Assembly: GCA_946481475.1 (NCBI GenBank)
Contig: CAMLOB010000020.1
Coordinates: forward strand, 1 to 15,333
DNA from: an uncultured Chlorobiota bacterium
GTDB taxonomy: Bacteria; Bacteroidota; Kapaibacteriia; OLB7
Length of the DNA stretch: 15,333 nucleotides
Reading direction: 5' to 3'
Part shown: piece by piece, positions 6,996 through 14,946 of the stretch
How positions within the stretch are numbered: position 1 is the stretch's first letter
How the letters are laid out: each line of letters opens with the position of its first letter
Program-made: the position numbers and the translations under genes
Notes under the pieces: model-generated
Databases searched by the model: none
Seen by the model: only the letters and a program-made list of their open reading frames with translations
Told to the model about the DNA's origin: nothing

Positions 6996-7281
6996 TTCAG
7001 ATATGATATTCAGCCGACTCCAATCGACAAGCAGACTCGCGCGACAAAGGCCCGCACAGACAAACAGACTGTTGGAAGAGGAGGTGTACCTGAGAACGAC
7101 GTAAGACAGAACAGCACAACCAATGTGCAGGGTATCATAGGGTTTTTCCATCACAAGCTCCGGCTGTGTGTTCCTGTGGTCATGGAACCGCCACTCGACC
7201 GTATGGCCGGAACGGGTTCCGGAGGAGAAGCCCCCCATAACAACCTTGCCGAACTTTCACAGATCCATTCAGGAGAACCTT
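6996..7281 (+). other. 286-bp intergenic leader with no gene seen
   Basis: No convincing gene, hairpin terminator or RNA gene is visible. CAGGGTATC (7128-7136) weakly recalls the start of the TCAGGGTKATCCCC element but lacks the second half-site. AGGAGA (7271-7276), five bases before the ATG at 7282, is a strong ribosome binding site and fixes the start of the next gene. Confidence 0.4.
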
Positions 7282-9195
7282 ATGAAAAGGAGTACGAAAC
7301 TTGTGAGGACAATACTTGCCGGCACAATCATGGCCGTTACCGGTCTGTTCTGGATAGCCGGAACGGAGACCGCCCAAGCCCAGCGATGGGAGTGGGTATA
7401 CGGCGCCGACTGGTGCGAGGAGGACGGGCGCTTCCGCGTCATACCGGTCACCGGCACGTGCGGACAGGAAGAGTTCGTCGGCGGTTATATCGCCGTGGGA
7501 ACATCCTACTCCGTCAGCGACGACTGCAGCACATCGGACGTCTATGTGGTCCGCACCGACAACTGCGGACGGGCATACTGGGAGAAGACATACGACATCA
7601 CCGGAAACAATCTGGACGACGTAGGATTCAGCATTATCGAAGTCGAGGAAGAGGCAGGATTTATCCTTACCGGATGGGCCACCACCGAAAGTGGGGACAT
7701 TCAGGCATTCCTGATGGAGATCGACTGCATGGGTTCGATCCGCTGGACGCAGACATACGGAAGCGAGGACGGGACGGAACTGGGCTTCGATCTGATCGAG
7801 GCGCAGACCGGCAATCCGGACATCGAACCGGCAACCGCGCCGGGCGACATCGTCGTTTCGGGAGAATCGAGCAGCACGCCTTCGGGATCGATTGACGGAT
7901 ACCTCTTCCGTACCCAGCGCAACGGGACGCTCATCTGGGATGCGATCTACAACGATCCGGAAGCCAATCCGGACGAATGGCTCTTCAGTCTGACCGAAGC
8001 GGCCTCCTCCGGCATCAACGGAACGTCGACGGGAGACATCGTTGCGGTGGGAGAACGGAATCTGGAAGGAGGTCTGCAGGGATACGTCATCCGGGTCAGC
8101 GGCGATGACGGGAGCATCAATCCCGGACCGACTTCGGCGCAGAACTCTGCAGAGTTCGGCGTCAACGGTGCCGACGACGGATTCTACTCGGTGATCGAGC
8201 TTCAGAACCCGGACGAGACCGGGTCGTCACTCGGGTTCCCGAACGTTGTCGTGGCCGGATACGGATCGATTCTGGATCCGGACGGAACCGTCGGGATCGA
8301 CAACTTCGTCGTCAAGCTCAACGACGGCAACCCGTGCGATCCGATAACGCAGATATTGATCGACGGCGTCAATCCGGATATGAACGTCACCGATCGCGCC
8401 CGCACGATCCGCGAGCTGCCGGGAGCGCTGGGTCTGAACCGGCAATACGATCTGATCATGACCGGCATCACCGATGTCAACGGCTCCAACGATGCCTATT
8501 TGCTCAGCCTCAGGCCGACCCTGACGCCGAGCGGCATCGTCAGAACGACCTATGGGGGTGACGGGACCGACGACGGCTGGTCCACCTATCCCGTCTACAG
8601 GGACAATCTGGGTCATCTCGACGGGTTCGTCGTCTGCGGCCTCTCGCAGAGCAACCTTGAGGGAGCCCCGACTCCGGACCCGCAGGACATGTATCTGATC
8701 AGAACCGATACCCGCGGAAGCTCCGGCTGCAATAGGGACTATCCGGTGGAGTATACGGAAACCGATCCGTGGGAATGCGTTGAGGACGAGGTCAATTCCA
8801 TCAATAACTACGAGGAACAGACCTCGACGGAGACCGACCGCGACTGGGGTACGGAAGTCTGCCGCTGCCAGGTGCCGAAGGAGACTCCCTCCCTCACGAA
8901 CGCTGCAGATGCTCCGGTTGTCGGAGAGACTGCGCTGAGTGCCGTCTCGATTCTTCCGAATCCGGCGCGTGAAGGGGACCGGCTGACCGTGGCGGTTGCA
9001 ACCACTGCAGAGATGACCGCAACGATTACGGTCACCAACAGTCTCGGCGAAGAAGTGGTCGTGCAACGACGGACGCTTGCCGCCGGAGAGAATGACGTAT
9101 CGATCAAAACGGCCGGATGGCCGGCCGGCGTCTACCACATCACGGTACGCGACGGCAAGAGCGGACAGACGACCCAGGTCGTCATAACCGATTAA
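7282..9195 (+). CDS. Secreted seven-repeat (beta-propeller-like) protein with T9SS C-terminal sorting domain
   Basis: A 637-residue exported protein. The start at 7282 is set by AGGAGA five bases upstream and by the signal peptide MKRSTKLVRT, hydrophobic core, then cleavage after AQA near 33. An in-frame ATG at 7168 gives a poor N-terminus. The body carries seven similar segments of hydrophobic strand, Gly, then an aromatic or Asp-rich strand, beginning near residues 68 (GGYIAVG), 126 (GFILTG), 188 (GDIVVSG), 251 (GDIVAVG), 321 (NVVVAG), 389 (YDLIMTG) and 448 (GFVVCG), often ending in YVVRTD or YLIRTD. Seven repeats of 58-69 residues suggest a seven-bladed propeller. Residues 555-637 (SILPNPA, SLGEEVV, LPAGVY-like WPAGVYHITV) are a T9SS type A sorting domain, so it should be displayed on or released from the cell surface. 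Ligand unknown. Confidence 0.88.
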   Translation: MKRSTKLVRTILAGTIMAVTGLFWIAGTETAQAQRWEWVYGADWCEEDGRFRVIPVTGTCGQEEFVGGYIAVGTSYSVSDDCSTSDVYVVRTDNCGRAYWEKTYDITGNNLDDVGFSIIEVEEEAGFILTGWATTESGDIQAFLMEIDCMGSIRWTQTYGSEDGTELGFDLIEAQTGNPDIEPATAPGDIVVSGESSSTPSGSIDGYLFRTQRNGTLIWDAIYNDPEANPDEWLFSLTEAASSGINGTSTGDIVAVGERNLEGGLQGYVIRVSGDDGSINPGPTSAQNSAEFGVNGADDGFYSVIELQNPDETGSSLGFPNVVVAGYGSILDPDGTVGIDNFVVKLNDGNPCDPITQILIDGVNPDMNVTDRARTIRELPGALGLNRQYDLIMTGITDVNGSNDAYLLSLRPTLTPSGIVRTTYGGDGTDDGWSTYPVYRDNLGHLDGFVVCGLSQSNLEGAPTPDPQDMYLIRTDTRGSSGCNRDYPVEYTETDPWECVEDEVNSINNYEEQTSTETDRDWGTEVCRCQVPKETPSLTNAADAPVVGETALSAVSILPNPAREGDRLTVAVATTAEMTATITVTNSLGEEVVVQRRTLAAGENDVSIKTAGWPAGVYHITVRDGKSGQTTQVVITD

Positions 9196-9265
9196 GGAGA
9201 TATGACCATATCGGTCGATAAAGACTCACCGGCCACTTGAACGGCACGTGTCGGTGAGGAAACGG

Positions 9266-9302
9266 AATCGGCGAGGGGACTGCAGGAGTCTCCTCGCCGA
9301 TT
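9266..9302. terminator. Strong bidirectional hairpin between convergent genes
   Basis: AATCGGCGAGGGGACT (9266-9281) pairs with AGTCTCCTCGCCGATT (9287-9302) along 16 positions with one G-T wobble and a five-base loop. It lies 70 bp after the propeller gene stop and 71 bp beyond the stop of the cytochrome gene on the other strand, so it can serve both. A T-tail is weak on either side. Confidence 0.7.
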
Positions 9303-9373
9303 CATTATTGCAGGTATACATTCCTTCCGCAGTTCCGGATTTTTCCCTCCTCCCATATCGAAACGGGAGCGGA

Positions 9374-10819
9374 TCAGTCCGCCCGGGTCAGCGACCAGAG
9401 GAAATCGAGCTTGGTAAATCCGGCGAACAGAGCACTGTCGGCCGGATCGATAAAACCGTCCGGCTGATAGTCCGGCGTCTTCGGTCCGTTCCCCCCCGGA
9501 TTCTGTTTCCACGCGGCAAGCCGGTGACAGGTCATACAGTTGCTGTTCACTCCGGTCCACTTGACCTTCTCCCCGCTCGACGTCTTCACCGTCCCGCTCA
9601 GGTTTGTCTCCAGATAGGGATTGAACGCAACGAAAGGTTCTCCTTTCGGATTTCCCGGCGGCGTCACCATGAAGTAGGCGACCTCCATATTGTAGTGGGC
9701 CCAGGGACCGGTAATCGAGGAGGGACGATCGGCGCCGTAGAGGGGATTCCCCGGATCGGCGGCCCAGTAGAAGGTCTGCCACGTCCAGTTCGGAATCTCC
9801 TTCGTCGTCACGTGCATCGCCATCAGCAGGGCGATATTCCCCTCCTTCACCATCGCCGCAACGCTCGCCGAATCCCCCTTGTTCCCCGCTCCGACATCAT
9901 CACCCGACGTCTCGGCAAACTGACTGTAGGCATCGGCCTCCTCTTTCGTCAGGACGAAGTGATAGAAATCATCCAGCGACACGACCGGCAGCGGCCCCTT
10001 CGGCTCGCCGTTGAAGGACATCTCGACGGTATCTCCCGGCTTCAGCTTTCCGGTCGGATCGACCACCACCGCCTGCCGCCAGGTCTAGGGCTCCGGATTT
10101 GCAAGGTTGGTCGTCGTCTCCGGCGAGATACCGTCCCAGTACGGAACCGCCGTCGGCTCGCTTCCGCTGATAAACTGGAAGACCGGTTTCAGCACGATCG
10201 ACTTTGAATCGGTCGAATCTCTGGAGGTCAGGACCTGCCGGTCGACCACCGGCGTTCCCGCCTTGTCGAAAGCCAGATTGATGCTGTCAAGGACCGATGC
10301 CCGGTTCAATCCGTTGTCCCAGATAAATCGGGCGACGCTCGATGTGTACCGATTGAAGGAGGTCACCTGTTCGGCCGGATCCTGCGGGATCTGCCGCTGC
10401 ACCACCGACTGATGGTGAAACTGTCGGGGATCCTTGAACGGACGGAATTTTGTCCGCGTCAGCTTCCCGCCGGAATCGACGTTATCGAACAGATCATGTC
10501 CGGAATACCAGGTCTCCCAGACCGGAAGATCCCCTTCGCCCGACGGAGACGTAATCGACGCCCAGACATCCCAGCCATGTTGACGAATCGCCTTCATGTC
10601 GACCTTATCGATCCACCCCTGAATCTCGGCCTGGGTAGCCGGATAGCTCCCGACCGACGGCGGATCGACCACGCCGTTCTCGTCACGGACAAGCGAAGAT
10701 GCCCCCTCCTTCTTCGTCCCCTCCTCAACCTTTTCCTCTCCGCAGGAAGAGAGCATCAGCAACGACAAAAGAATGATGGGAAATGATGCACGAAAATGCA
10801 GACGGACGGAAAGACTCAT
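9374..10819 (-). pseudogene. c-type cytochrome-like lipoprotein gene interrupted by an in-frame TAG
   Basis: One reading frame of 481 codons is broken by a single TAG at 10085-10087 (codon 245). The part before it (10088-10819) encodes 244 residues with a lipoprotein signal (LSSC, Cys 26) and a Lys/Glu-rich linker; the ATG at 10819 has GAGG upstream. The part after the stop stays open in the same frame to 9374. It could restart at GTG 10072 or 10069, giving about 231 residues. It carries one heme c motif, CMTCH (codons 428-432), in NSNCMTCHRLA. Met residues that could be the sixth ligand are present but not identifiable. The whole protein would be a single-heme, membrane-anchored electron-transfer or redox protein. 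TAG is the ordinary stop of three other genes here, so recoding is unlikely. With no frameshift and the heme site intact, the mutation looks very recent, or is a sequence error. Confidence 0.75.
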
Positions 10820-10867
10820 GATGTGCCTCGTGTCGTGATGTGTGAATGGAAGTTTCGGGACCACGGG

Positions 10868-10897
10868 TAAACTTACGGGTTCACCCGGTGGGAACAA
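10868..10897 (-). promoter_or_regulatory. Candidate promoter of the cytochrome gene with palindrome in spacer
   Basis: On the minus strand, TTG (10895-10897) is followed after 19 nt by TAAGTTTA (10868-10875), one mismatch from the Bacteroidota -7 consensus and about 50 nt before the ATG at 10819. The spacer contains the perfect palindrome CGGGTTCACCCG (10876-10887), placed where a repressor could block polymerase. The intergenic region 10820-11035 also serves the divergent peptidase, for which TATCTTG (11002-11008) is a weak -7 candidate. Confidence 0.4.
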
Positions 10898-11035
10898 AGA
10901 CAAGTCGGCGATTTTGTCGGCGTGGAGATCCTCGGCATTCCCTCTACAAGCTATCACATCCAACTCCGTCAAGGGGACCTCAGGTTCTACCCCGAATCTC
11001 TTATCTTGCCCGAACTTTAACACGCATACAACACG

Positions 11036-12334
11036 ATGAGATCAATATATCGCTACGTTCTGGGCGCCGTCCTCCTTTGTCTGGCGGCATTTTCAACTGC
11101 GGACATAGCTTCCGCTCAATCCCTGTTGAAGGAACCTTTGATCAACAGATCCGGGCATCCTTTCCATCTCGACCATCTCTCTTCCGGAGTCCACGACAAG
11201 TGCGGGCCGATCGACGAGAAAGCTCTGGAAGCGTTCAGAGTGCTGGCAGGTGACGGGTGGGGATACGGATACGACCGGCTTCTGAACGACATCGAGGAGT
11301 GGAAGAAAAGTCCTTATGTCTCCTATGTCCGCTCTATCGGCAAGAGCGTGCAAGGTCGGGACCTGTGGGAAATGAAGATCACCGCCGACAGACCGCAGAC
11401 CAGACCCCGTCACACGATCACGATTCACGCCCGCACCCATCCGCACGAAACGCAGAGCTGGTGGGTCTGCGAGCAGGTCATTCTCTTTCTCCTCTCAGAC
11501 GATCCCTTCGCTGCGGCCCTGCGCGAACAGTGCACGTTCTACATCATCCCGATGTACAATCCGGACGGCGTCGAACTGGAGACGACCCGCTACAACGCCA
11601 ACGGCGTCGACCTTGAACGGGAGTGGGACAAACCGAACCCGCAGCCGGAGGCGGCCGCGTTGAAGCGTCGGTTCGGCGAGTTGATGCATTCGGAAGAGCC
11701 GATCGAGATCGCGCTGAACCTTCATTCTTCTTCCAAACCGGAACGCTATTTCTGGTTCCACGACGAGACCGGGACCTCTGTCGAGTATGCGATGCTTGAA
11801 CGGGAGTTCATCGCGGGAGTGCGGACGTTCTTCGCACGGATCATGCCCTGGAACTATGCGGTCAGTTGGCAGGAGAGCGCACCGACCCATTTCCCCGAAA
11901 GCTGGTTCTGGTACAACTACGGAACGGATGTCATGGCGCTGACCTATGAAGACGTCTTCGAACATGACACCGGAACGTCTGATGCCTACTTCGACTCGAC
12001 CGCCCTCGCACTGCTCCACGGCATCGCCGATTACCTGGACCTGAACAGGATTGCCGGGGTTCACGATCAACCGCAGGAACCGGCAATCGGCTCCCTCACG
12101 GTTCTCTCCGGTCCCGATCCGTCCATCCTGTTCTCATTGCCGAAAGGTGGAGAGTTTGCCCTCTCGGTCTTCGACGGACTTGGTCGCGAGGTAACGCGGC
12201 TCCGGGAAGGTGAAGTGTTGTCCGGAGAAGAGCGAGTGGTGTGGGATACGGGCGACCTTCCGTCGGGGATGTACTACGTGCAGTTGCGAACCGACGAGGG
12301 GATGATGACGGCGCGGGTGCCGGTGCTTCGGTGA
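11036..12334 (+). CDS. Secreted M14-family zinc carboxypeptidase with C-terminal sorting-type domain
   Basis: A 432-residue exported metallopeptidase. A Sec signal peptide covers residues 1-28 (cleavage after ASA). The M14 catalytic domain shows the zinc ligands HPHE (H135, E138) and H230 (NLHSSS). It also has NPDGVE (175-180), the substrate-binding NANGVDLERE (187-196), and the general base E305 in LTYED. Enzymes of this family remove C-terminal amino acids from peptides or cleave gamma-D-Glu bonds in wall peptides; the specificity pocket cannot be assigned here. Residues about 352-432 (SVFDGLGREV, LPSGMYYVQL) form a FlgD/T9SS-like C-terminal domain, suggesting surface display or release. 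The ATG at 11036 has no Shine-Dalgarno sequence. Divergent from the cytochrome gene; a lipoprotein gene follows after 47 bp on the same strand and may be co-transcribed. Confidence 0.92.
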   Translation: MRSIYRYVLGAVLLCLAAFSTADIASAQSLLKEPLINRSGHPFHLDHLSSGVHDKCGPIDEKALEAFRVLAGDGWGYGYDRLLNDIEEWKKSPYVSYVRSIGKSVQGRDLWEMKITADRPQTRPRHTITIHARTHPHETQSWWVCEQVILFLLSDDPFAAALREQCTFYIIPMYNPDGVELETTRYNANGVDLEREWDKPNPQPEAAALKRRFGELMHSEEPIEIALNLHSSSKPERYFWFHDETGTSVEYAMLEREFIAGVRTFFARIMPWNYAVSWQESAPTHFPESWFWYNYGTDVMALTYEDVFEHDTGTSDAYFDSTALALLHGIADYLDLNRIAGVHDQPQEPAIGSLTVLSGPDPSILFSLPKGGEFALSVFDGLGREVTRLREGEVLSGEERVVWDTGDLPSGMYYVQLRTDEGMMTARVPVLR

Positions 12335-12357
12335 GGTGCCGGAGCCGGGGAAGAAGA

Positions 12358-12378
12358 TTCACGCAAAGACGCAAAGAG
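12358..12378. repeat. Dispersed ACGCAAAG-type repeat
   Basis: TTC followed by ACGCAAAGACGCAAAG and AG lies in the gap after the peptidase gene. Tandem ACGCAAAG is a motif found scattered in many bacterial genomes and is often mistranslated as a KTQRRKE-like peptide; read in frame here it gives FTQRRKERMKE. Its last bases (GAGAGG) directly abut the ATG of the next lipoprotein gene. Confidence 0.6.
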
Positions 12379-12381
12379 AGG

Positions 12382-12984
12382 ATGAAAGAGATAGTCGCTT
12401 CACTGGTCGTCGCACTGCTTCTGCTGGGGTGTGGAGATCGTAGTGAAAAGCAGAACACAGAGAAGAACCCGCACGACAGCGGGAGGACGGAGACGGGCGA
12501 TTCCGTCCGCAATGTCGACACGGCTCCGTCACGGGCCGATGAATCTTCCGGCGTCGATCCGGAAGATTTGCTGATCGGTCTCTGGCAGGATGCTCCGTCG
12601 ATGGCGGCCGGTTGGTCCGCAACCTATCAGTTCTTTCCCGACGGGACCTTTGTCCTGAACGAAAATCAGATGGACTGCGCAAAACGTCTGGTCTGGAGCA
12701 AAGGGAAGTGGAGACGCGTCGGCGAGGAGGAACTGGAGCTGACGGTTAACGAGTGGTTCCGGCTTGAAGGGGGACGGATGGTTCCATCCGACGGCTCGTG
12801 CGCTTCCGACTCCATGCTCATCGGCGCGAAGGAGAACCGGATTCGTCTGGAGGAACCGAAAGCCCTCACCCTCCCTCTCGGCCCGATCATCTTCGCCGGA
12901 GACGATCATCCGGAACGGACGACGGTGACGATCGGAGATGTGAAGTTCTACCGGTTCGGCGACGATCCGTCGGCATATCCGTAA
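12382..12984 (+). CDS. Lipoprotein with lipocalin-like C-terminal domain
   Basis: A 200-residue protein beginning with a clear lipoprotein signal (MKEIVASLVVALLLLGC, modified Cys 17). The start is placed here because the longer open frame (from 12241) runs through the end of the peptidase gene and a dispersed repeat. Residues 20-62 are a polar, unstructured linker. Residues about 66-195 contain LIGLWQDAP, FFPDGTFVLNENQ, GKWRRVGEEELELTV and KFYRF, the alternating strands of a small lipocalin-like barrel seen in many uncharacterised Bacteroidota lipoproteins. Ligand and role are unknown. It is probably outer-membrane anchored. It follows the M14 peptidase by 47 bp without a visible terminator. 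Confidence 0.82.
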   Translation: MKEIVASLVVALLLLGCGDRSEKQNTEKNPHDSGRTETGDSVRNVDTAPSRADESSGVDPEDLLIGLWQDAPSMAAGWSATYQFFPDGTFVLNENQMDCAKRLVWSKGKWRRVGEEELELTVNEWFRLEGGRMVPSDGSCASDSMLIGAKENRIRLEEPKALTLPLGPIIFAGDDHPERTTVTIGDVKFYRFGDDPSAYP

Positions 12985-13054
12985 GAAAGGAAGTGAAGCC
13001 GTGCGCAAGCGACATGCCGGCATCTGAAATCACTCACGTAATCGGAGAGGAGCC

Positions 13055-13516
13055 ATGCTGAATTTGTTTGAAGAGTTTTTCAGCGTCGTTCAGACTCTGG
13101 AAGAGCAGACAATTCGATATGCCGTTATCGGCGGTTTTGCCATGGCATTTCATGACTCGGTTCGGGCTACACGGGACATTGATTTTCTGGTATTGATTGA
13201 AGATGTCAAGGAAATCTCTACTGTTCTGGAGACACTGGGCTACCGACCGTCGGGTGCCCCCTTTACCTTTCAGGATACACGTCTGACACTCCACAGGTTT
13301 GTCAAGTTCTTCGGGACCCGACACGCAATGCTTGACTTTCTCTGCGGCACGGAGGAACGGTATCGCTCGATCGTCACAAACGCAATTCCCGTCGATCCGG
13401 GGAATGGTATTGTTCATATCGCGACAAAAGAAGACTTGATCTATCTTAAATCGATGCGAAATTCGGAACAGGACAAAATTGATATTCAACGATTGAGGGA
13501 CGATGACAAGGCTTGA
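13055..13516 (+). CDS. Nucleotidyltransferase-fold protein (AbiEii/DUF6036-like)
   Basis: A 153-residue cytoplasmic protein with the minimal nucleotidyltransferase core. Landmarks are VIGGFAMAFH (24-33; the GG loop at 26-27), RATRDIDFLV with the metal-binding pair D41 and D43, and a third acidic residue D94 in MLDFL. The C-terminal IATKEDLIYLKSMRNSEQDKID segment (122-143) is typical of these small enzymes. Relatives transfer nucleotides onto tRNA or protein and some act as toxins (type IV AbiEii, MenT-type), others as antitoxins (MNT). Which applies here is not known. A good ribosome binding site (GGAGAGG, 13044-13050) precedes the ATG. Its end overlaps the next gene by 14 nt, so translation is probably coupled. 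The partner is neither a HEPN nor an AbiEi protein. Confidence 0.85.
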   Translation: MLNLFEEFFSVVQTLEEQTIRYAVIGGFAMAFHDSVRATRDIDFLVLIEDVKEISTVLETLGYRPSGAPFTFQDTRLTLHRFVKFFGTRHAMLDFLCGTEERYRSIVTNAIPVDPGNGIVHIATKEDLIYLKSMRNSEQDKIDIQRLRDDDKA

Positions 13517-13691
13517 GCAGGTGGTCCGGGAGTTGAGTGAGATGTATGATATCTACATGGCCTTCCGCCGGGCGCGGGAGAAGGCCGGTATCCCGATGGA
13601 CCCGCCGATCCCCGGCATGACGCACGAGGAGTTCGAGGAACTCCGCAGAAAGTACTTCGAGGAAATGGAGTCAAGGCAAAATTCACAATGA
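13503..13691 (+). CDS. Small charged protein coupled to the nucleotidyltransferase
   Basis: A 62-residue, highly charged, mostly helical protein with no signal peptide. It has an N-terminal amphipathic helix (LEQVVRELSEMYDIYMAFRRARE), a proline turn (MDPPIPGM, about 32-39) and a second helix (EEFEELRRKYFEEME). GAGGG (13495-13499) precedes the ATG inside the nucleotidyltransferase gene, and the stop TGA overlaps the next start as ATGA. Its position and size suit an antitoxin or accessory subunit of the upstream nucleotidyltransferase, but no family is recognised and this is inference. Confidence 0.7.
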   Translation: MTRLEQVVRELSEMYDIYMAFRRAREKAGIPMDPPIPGMTHEEFEELRRKYFEEMESRQNSQ

Positions 13692-14899
13692 CAAATTCAA
13701 AGAACTCTGTTGTTATCGGAGACGAGGTATCCATCGTTGTTTCCGAAACTCCCTCCGACCTCCGCTCCCTTTTTCTTCTGGACCCCGACCTCGCATTTCT
13801 GAACCACGGCTCCTTCGGCGCCTGTCCGCGACCGGTCTTCGAGGAATATCAGTGGTGGCAGCGGGAGTTCGAGCGGAGTCCGGTGGAGTATCACGGACGG
13901 AAGTTTGCCGATCTGATGCGGACGGCCCGGACCGATCTGGCCCGATTCGTCAACGCCGATCCGCTCGATCTGGTCTTCGTCACCAACGCAACCGTCGCCG
14001 CCAACATCGTCGCACGCTCGCTGCGGCTCGGTCCGGAGGATGAGATCCTGACGACCGATCACGAGTACGGCGCATGCGACAGGATGTGGGAGTTCCTCCG
14101 GCGCGAACAGGGCTTCAATCTCCGCCGCGTGGAGATACCGGTGCCGGTCACGACGCAGGAAGACGTTATAGAACGCCTGGTCGCCGGAATGAACGAGCGA
14201 ACGAAGGTGCTCTTCATCAGCCACATCACCTCGCCGACCGCCCTGACCTTTCCGATAGCCGAACTCTGCCGGATCGCCCGCGAACGGGGCATCATTTCGA
14301 TTATCGACGGAGCCCATGCGATCGGGCAGATCGATCTCGACCTGCAGGAAGTCGGCGCAGACTTCTATACCAGCAATCTCCACAAGTGGCTCTGCGCACC
14401 GAAGGGATCGGCCTTCCTCTACGCCCGCCGCGAAATGCAGTCCCTGTTGCAACCACTGGTCGTCAGTTGGGGATGGGAGCCGAAGAGTCCGGTCGATTCG
14501 GACTTTATCGGACACCACGAATACCGGGGCACGCGGGAAACGGCCCCAGCTCTGGCGACGGGAAAAGCAATCGAATTCCAGCGGGAGCACGACTGGGAGA
14601 AGGTTCGTGCCCGATGCCGTCAGTTGGTCAATGAAGCCCGGTCGGTCCTTCGTGACCGGTTCGGCTTCACACCGGTTGCCCCGGACGATCCGGCCTGGTA
14701 CGCCCAGATGTCCGCCTTCCTCCTCCCCGGTGATGTGGACGGAACACTGCTGCAACAACGCCTGTTCGACGAGCACCGCGTGGAGATACCGGTCGTCCCG
14801 TGGAACGGACGGGAGACGATCCGCATCTCCGTGCAGGGCTACAACAACCGGGAAGATCTGGAGCGACTCTACCGGGGGATCGAAGAGATTCTGTCGTAA
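13688..14899 (+). CDS. Class V PLP-dependent aminotransferase / isopenicillin-N-epimerase-like protein
   Basis: A 403-residue cytoplasmic fold-type I PLP enzyme. Visible landmarks are FLNHGSFGACP (37-47), the phosphate-site region FVTNATVAANI (97-107), the cofactor-binding DGAHAIGQID (207-216; D207 contacts the pyridine N, H210 alongside), and the Schiff-base lysine K233 in SNLHKWLCAPKGSAFLY. RISVQGYNN near the end completes the family pattern. Relatives include isopenicillin N epimerases and cysteine desulfurase-like enzymes; the amino acid substrate cannot be told. The ATG at 13688 is the only usable start before the conserved core and overlaps the preceding stop as ATGA. The first 28 residues are not conserved-looking and may be an extension produced by this overlap. 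Confidence 0.92.
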   Translation: MTNSKNSVVIGDEVSIVVSETPSDLRSLFLLDPDLAFLNHGSFGACPRPVFEEYQWWQREFERSPVEYHGRKFADLMRTARTDLARFVNADPLDLVFVTNATVAANIVARSLRLGPEDEILTTDHEYGACDRMWEFLRREQGFNLRRVEIPVPVTTQEDVIERLVAGMNERTKVLFISHITSPTALTFPIAELCRIARERGIISIIDGAHAIGQIDLDLQEVGADFYTSNLHKWLCAPKGSAFLYARREMQSLLQPLVVSWGWEPKSPVDSDFIGHHEYRGTRETAPALATGKAIEFQREHDWEKVRARCRQLVNEARSVLRDRFGFTPVAPDDPAWYAQMSAFLLPGDVDGTLLQQRLFDEHRVEIPVVPWNGRETIRISVQGYNNREDLERLYRGIEEILS

Positions 14900-14904
14900 G
14901 ATGA

Positions 14905-14940
14905 ACGGATGGAGAGGCTCTCCGATCCCTCTTCATCCGT
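14905..14940 (+). terminator. Possible hairpin terminator after the PLP enzyme gene
   Basis: ACGGATG (14905-14911) pairs with CATCCGT (14934-14940), and inside it GGAGA pairs with TCTCC across a three-base loop. It lies 5 nt after the stop codon but lacks a T-run, so factor-independent termination is uncertain. Confidence 0.35.
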
Positions 14941-14946
14941 CCGATC
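14934..14946. repeat. Second copy of the CATCCGTCCGATC repeat
   Basis: Exactly matches 3186-3198 and is likewise intergenic. The following bases (CGTGTCCGATTTCATCCG) continue the same CATCCG/CCGAT theme. This supports a dispersed small repeat family. Confidence 0.45.

Noticed and set aside
8227..9138. Minus-strand open frame of 303 codons opposite the propeller gene
   Set aside because: The sense strand has signal peptide, repeats and T9SS domain; the antisense product is Arg/Gly-rich and low in pattern.
10085..10087. Recoding of TAG as an amino acid (for example pyrrolysine)
   Set aside because: TAG ends the genes at 572, 6006 and 3214 where protein ends look complete, and no context signal for recoding is visible; a point mutation or sequence error is simpler.
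13055..13516. Calling this pair a standard AbiE system
   Set aside because: No AbiEi-type antitoxin with a winged helix lies next to it; the neighbour is only 62 residues and has a different layout.
13697..14776. Minus-strand open frame of 359 codons opposite the PLP enzyme
   Set aside because: The sense strand has the full class V PLP motif set including K233; the antisense product has no recognisable features.
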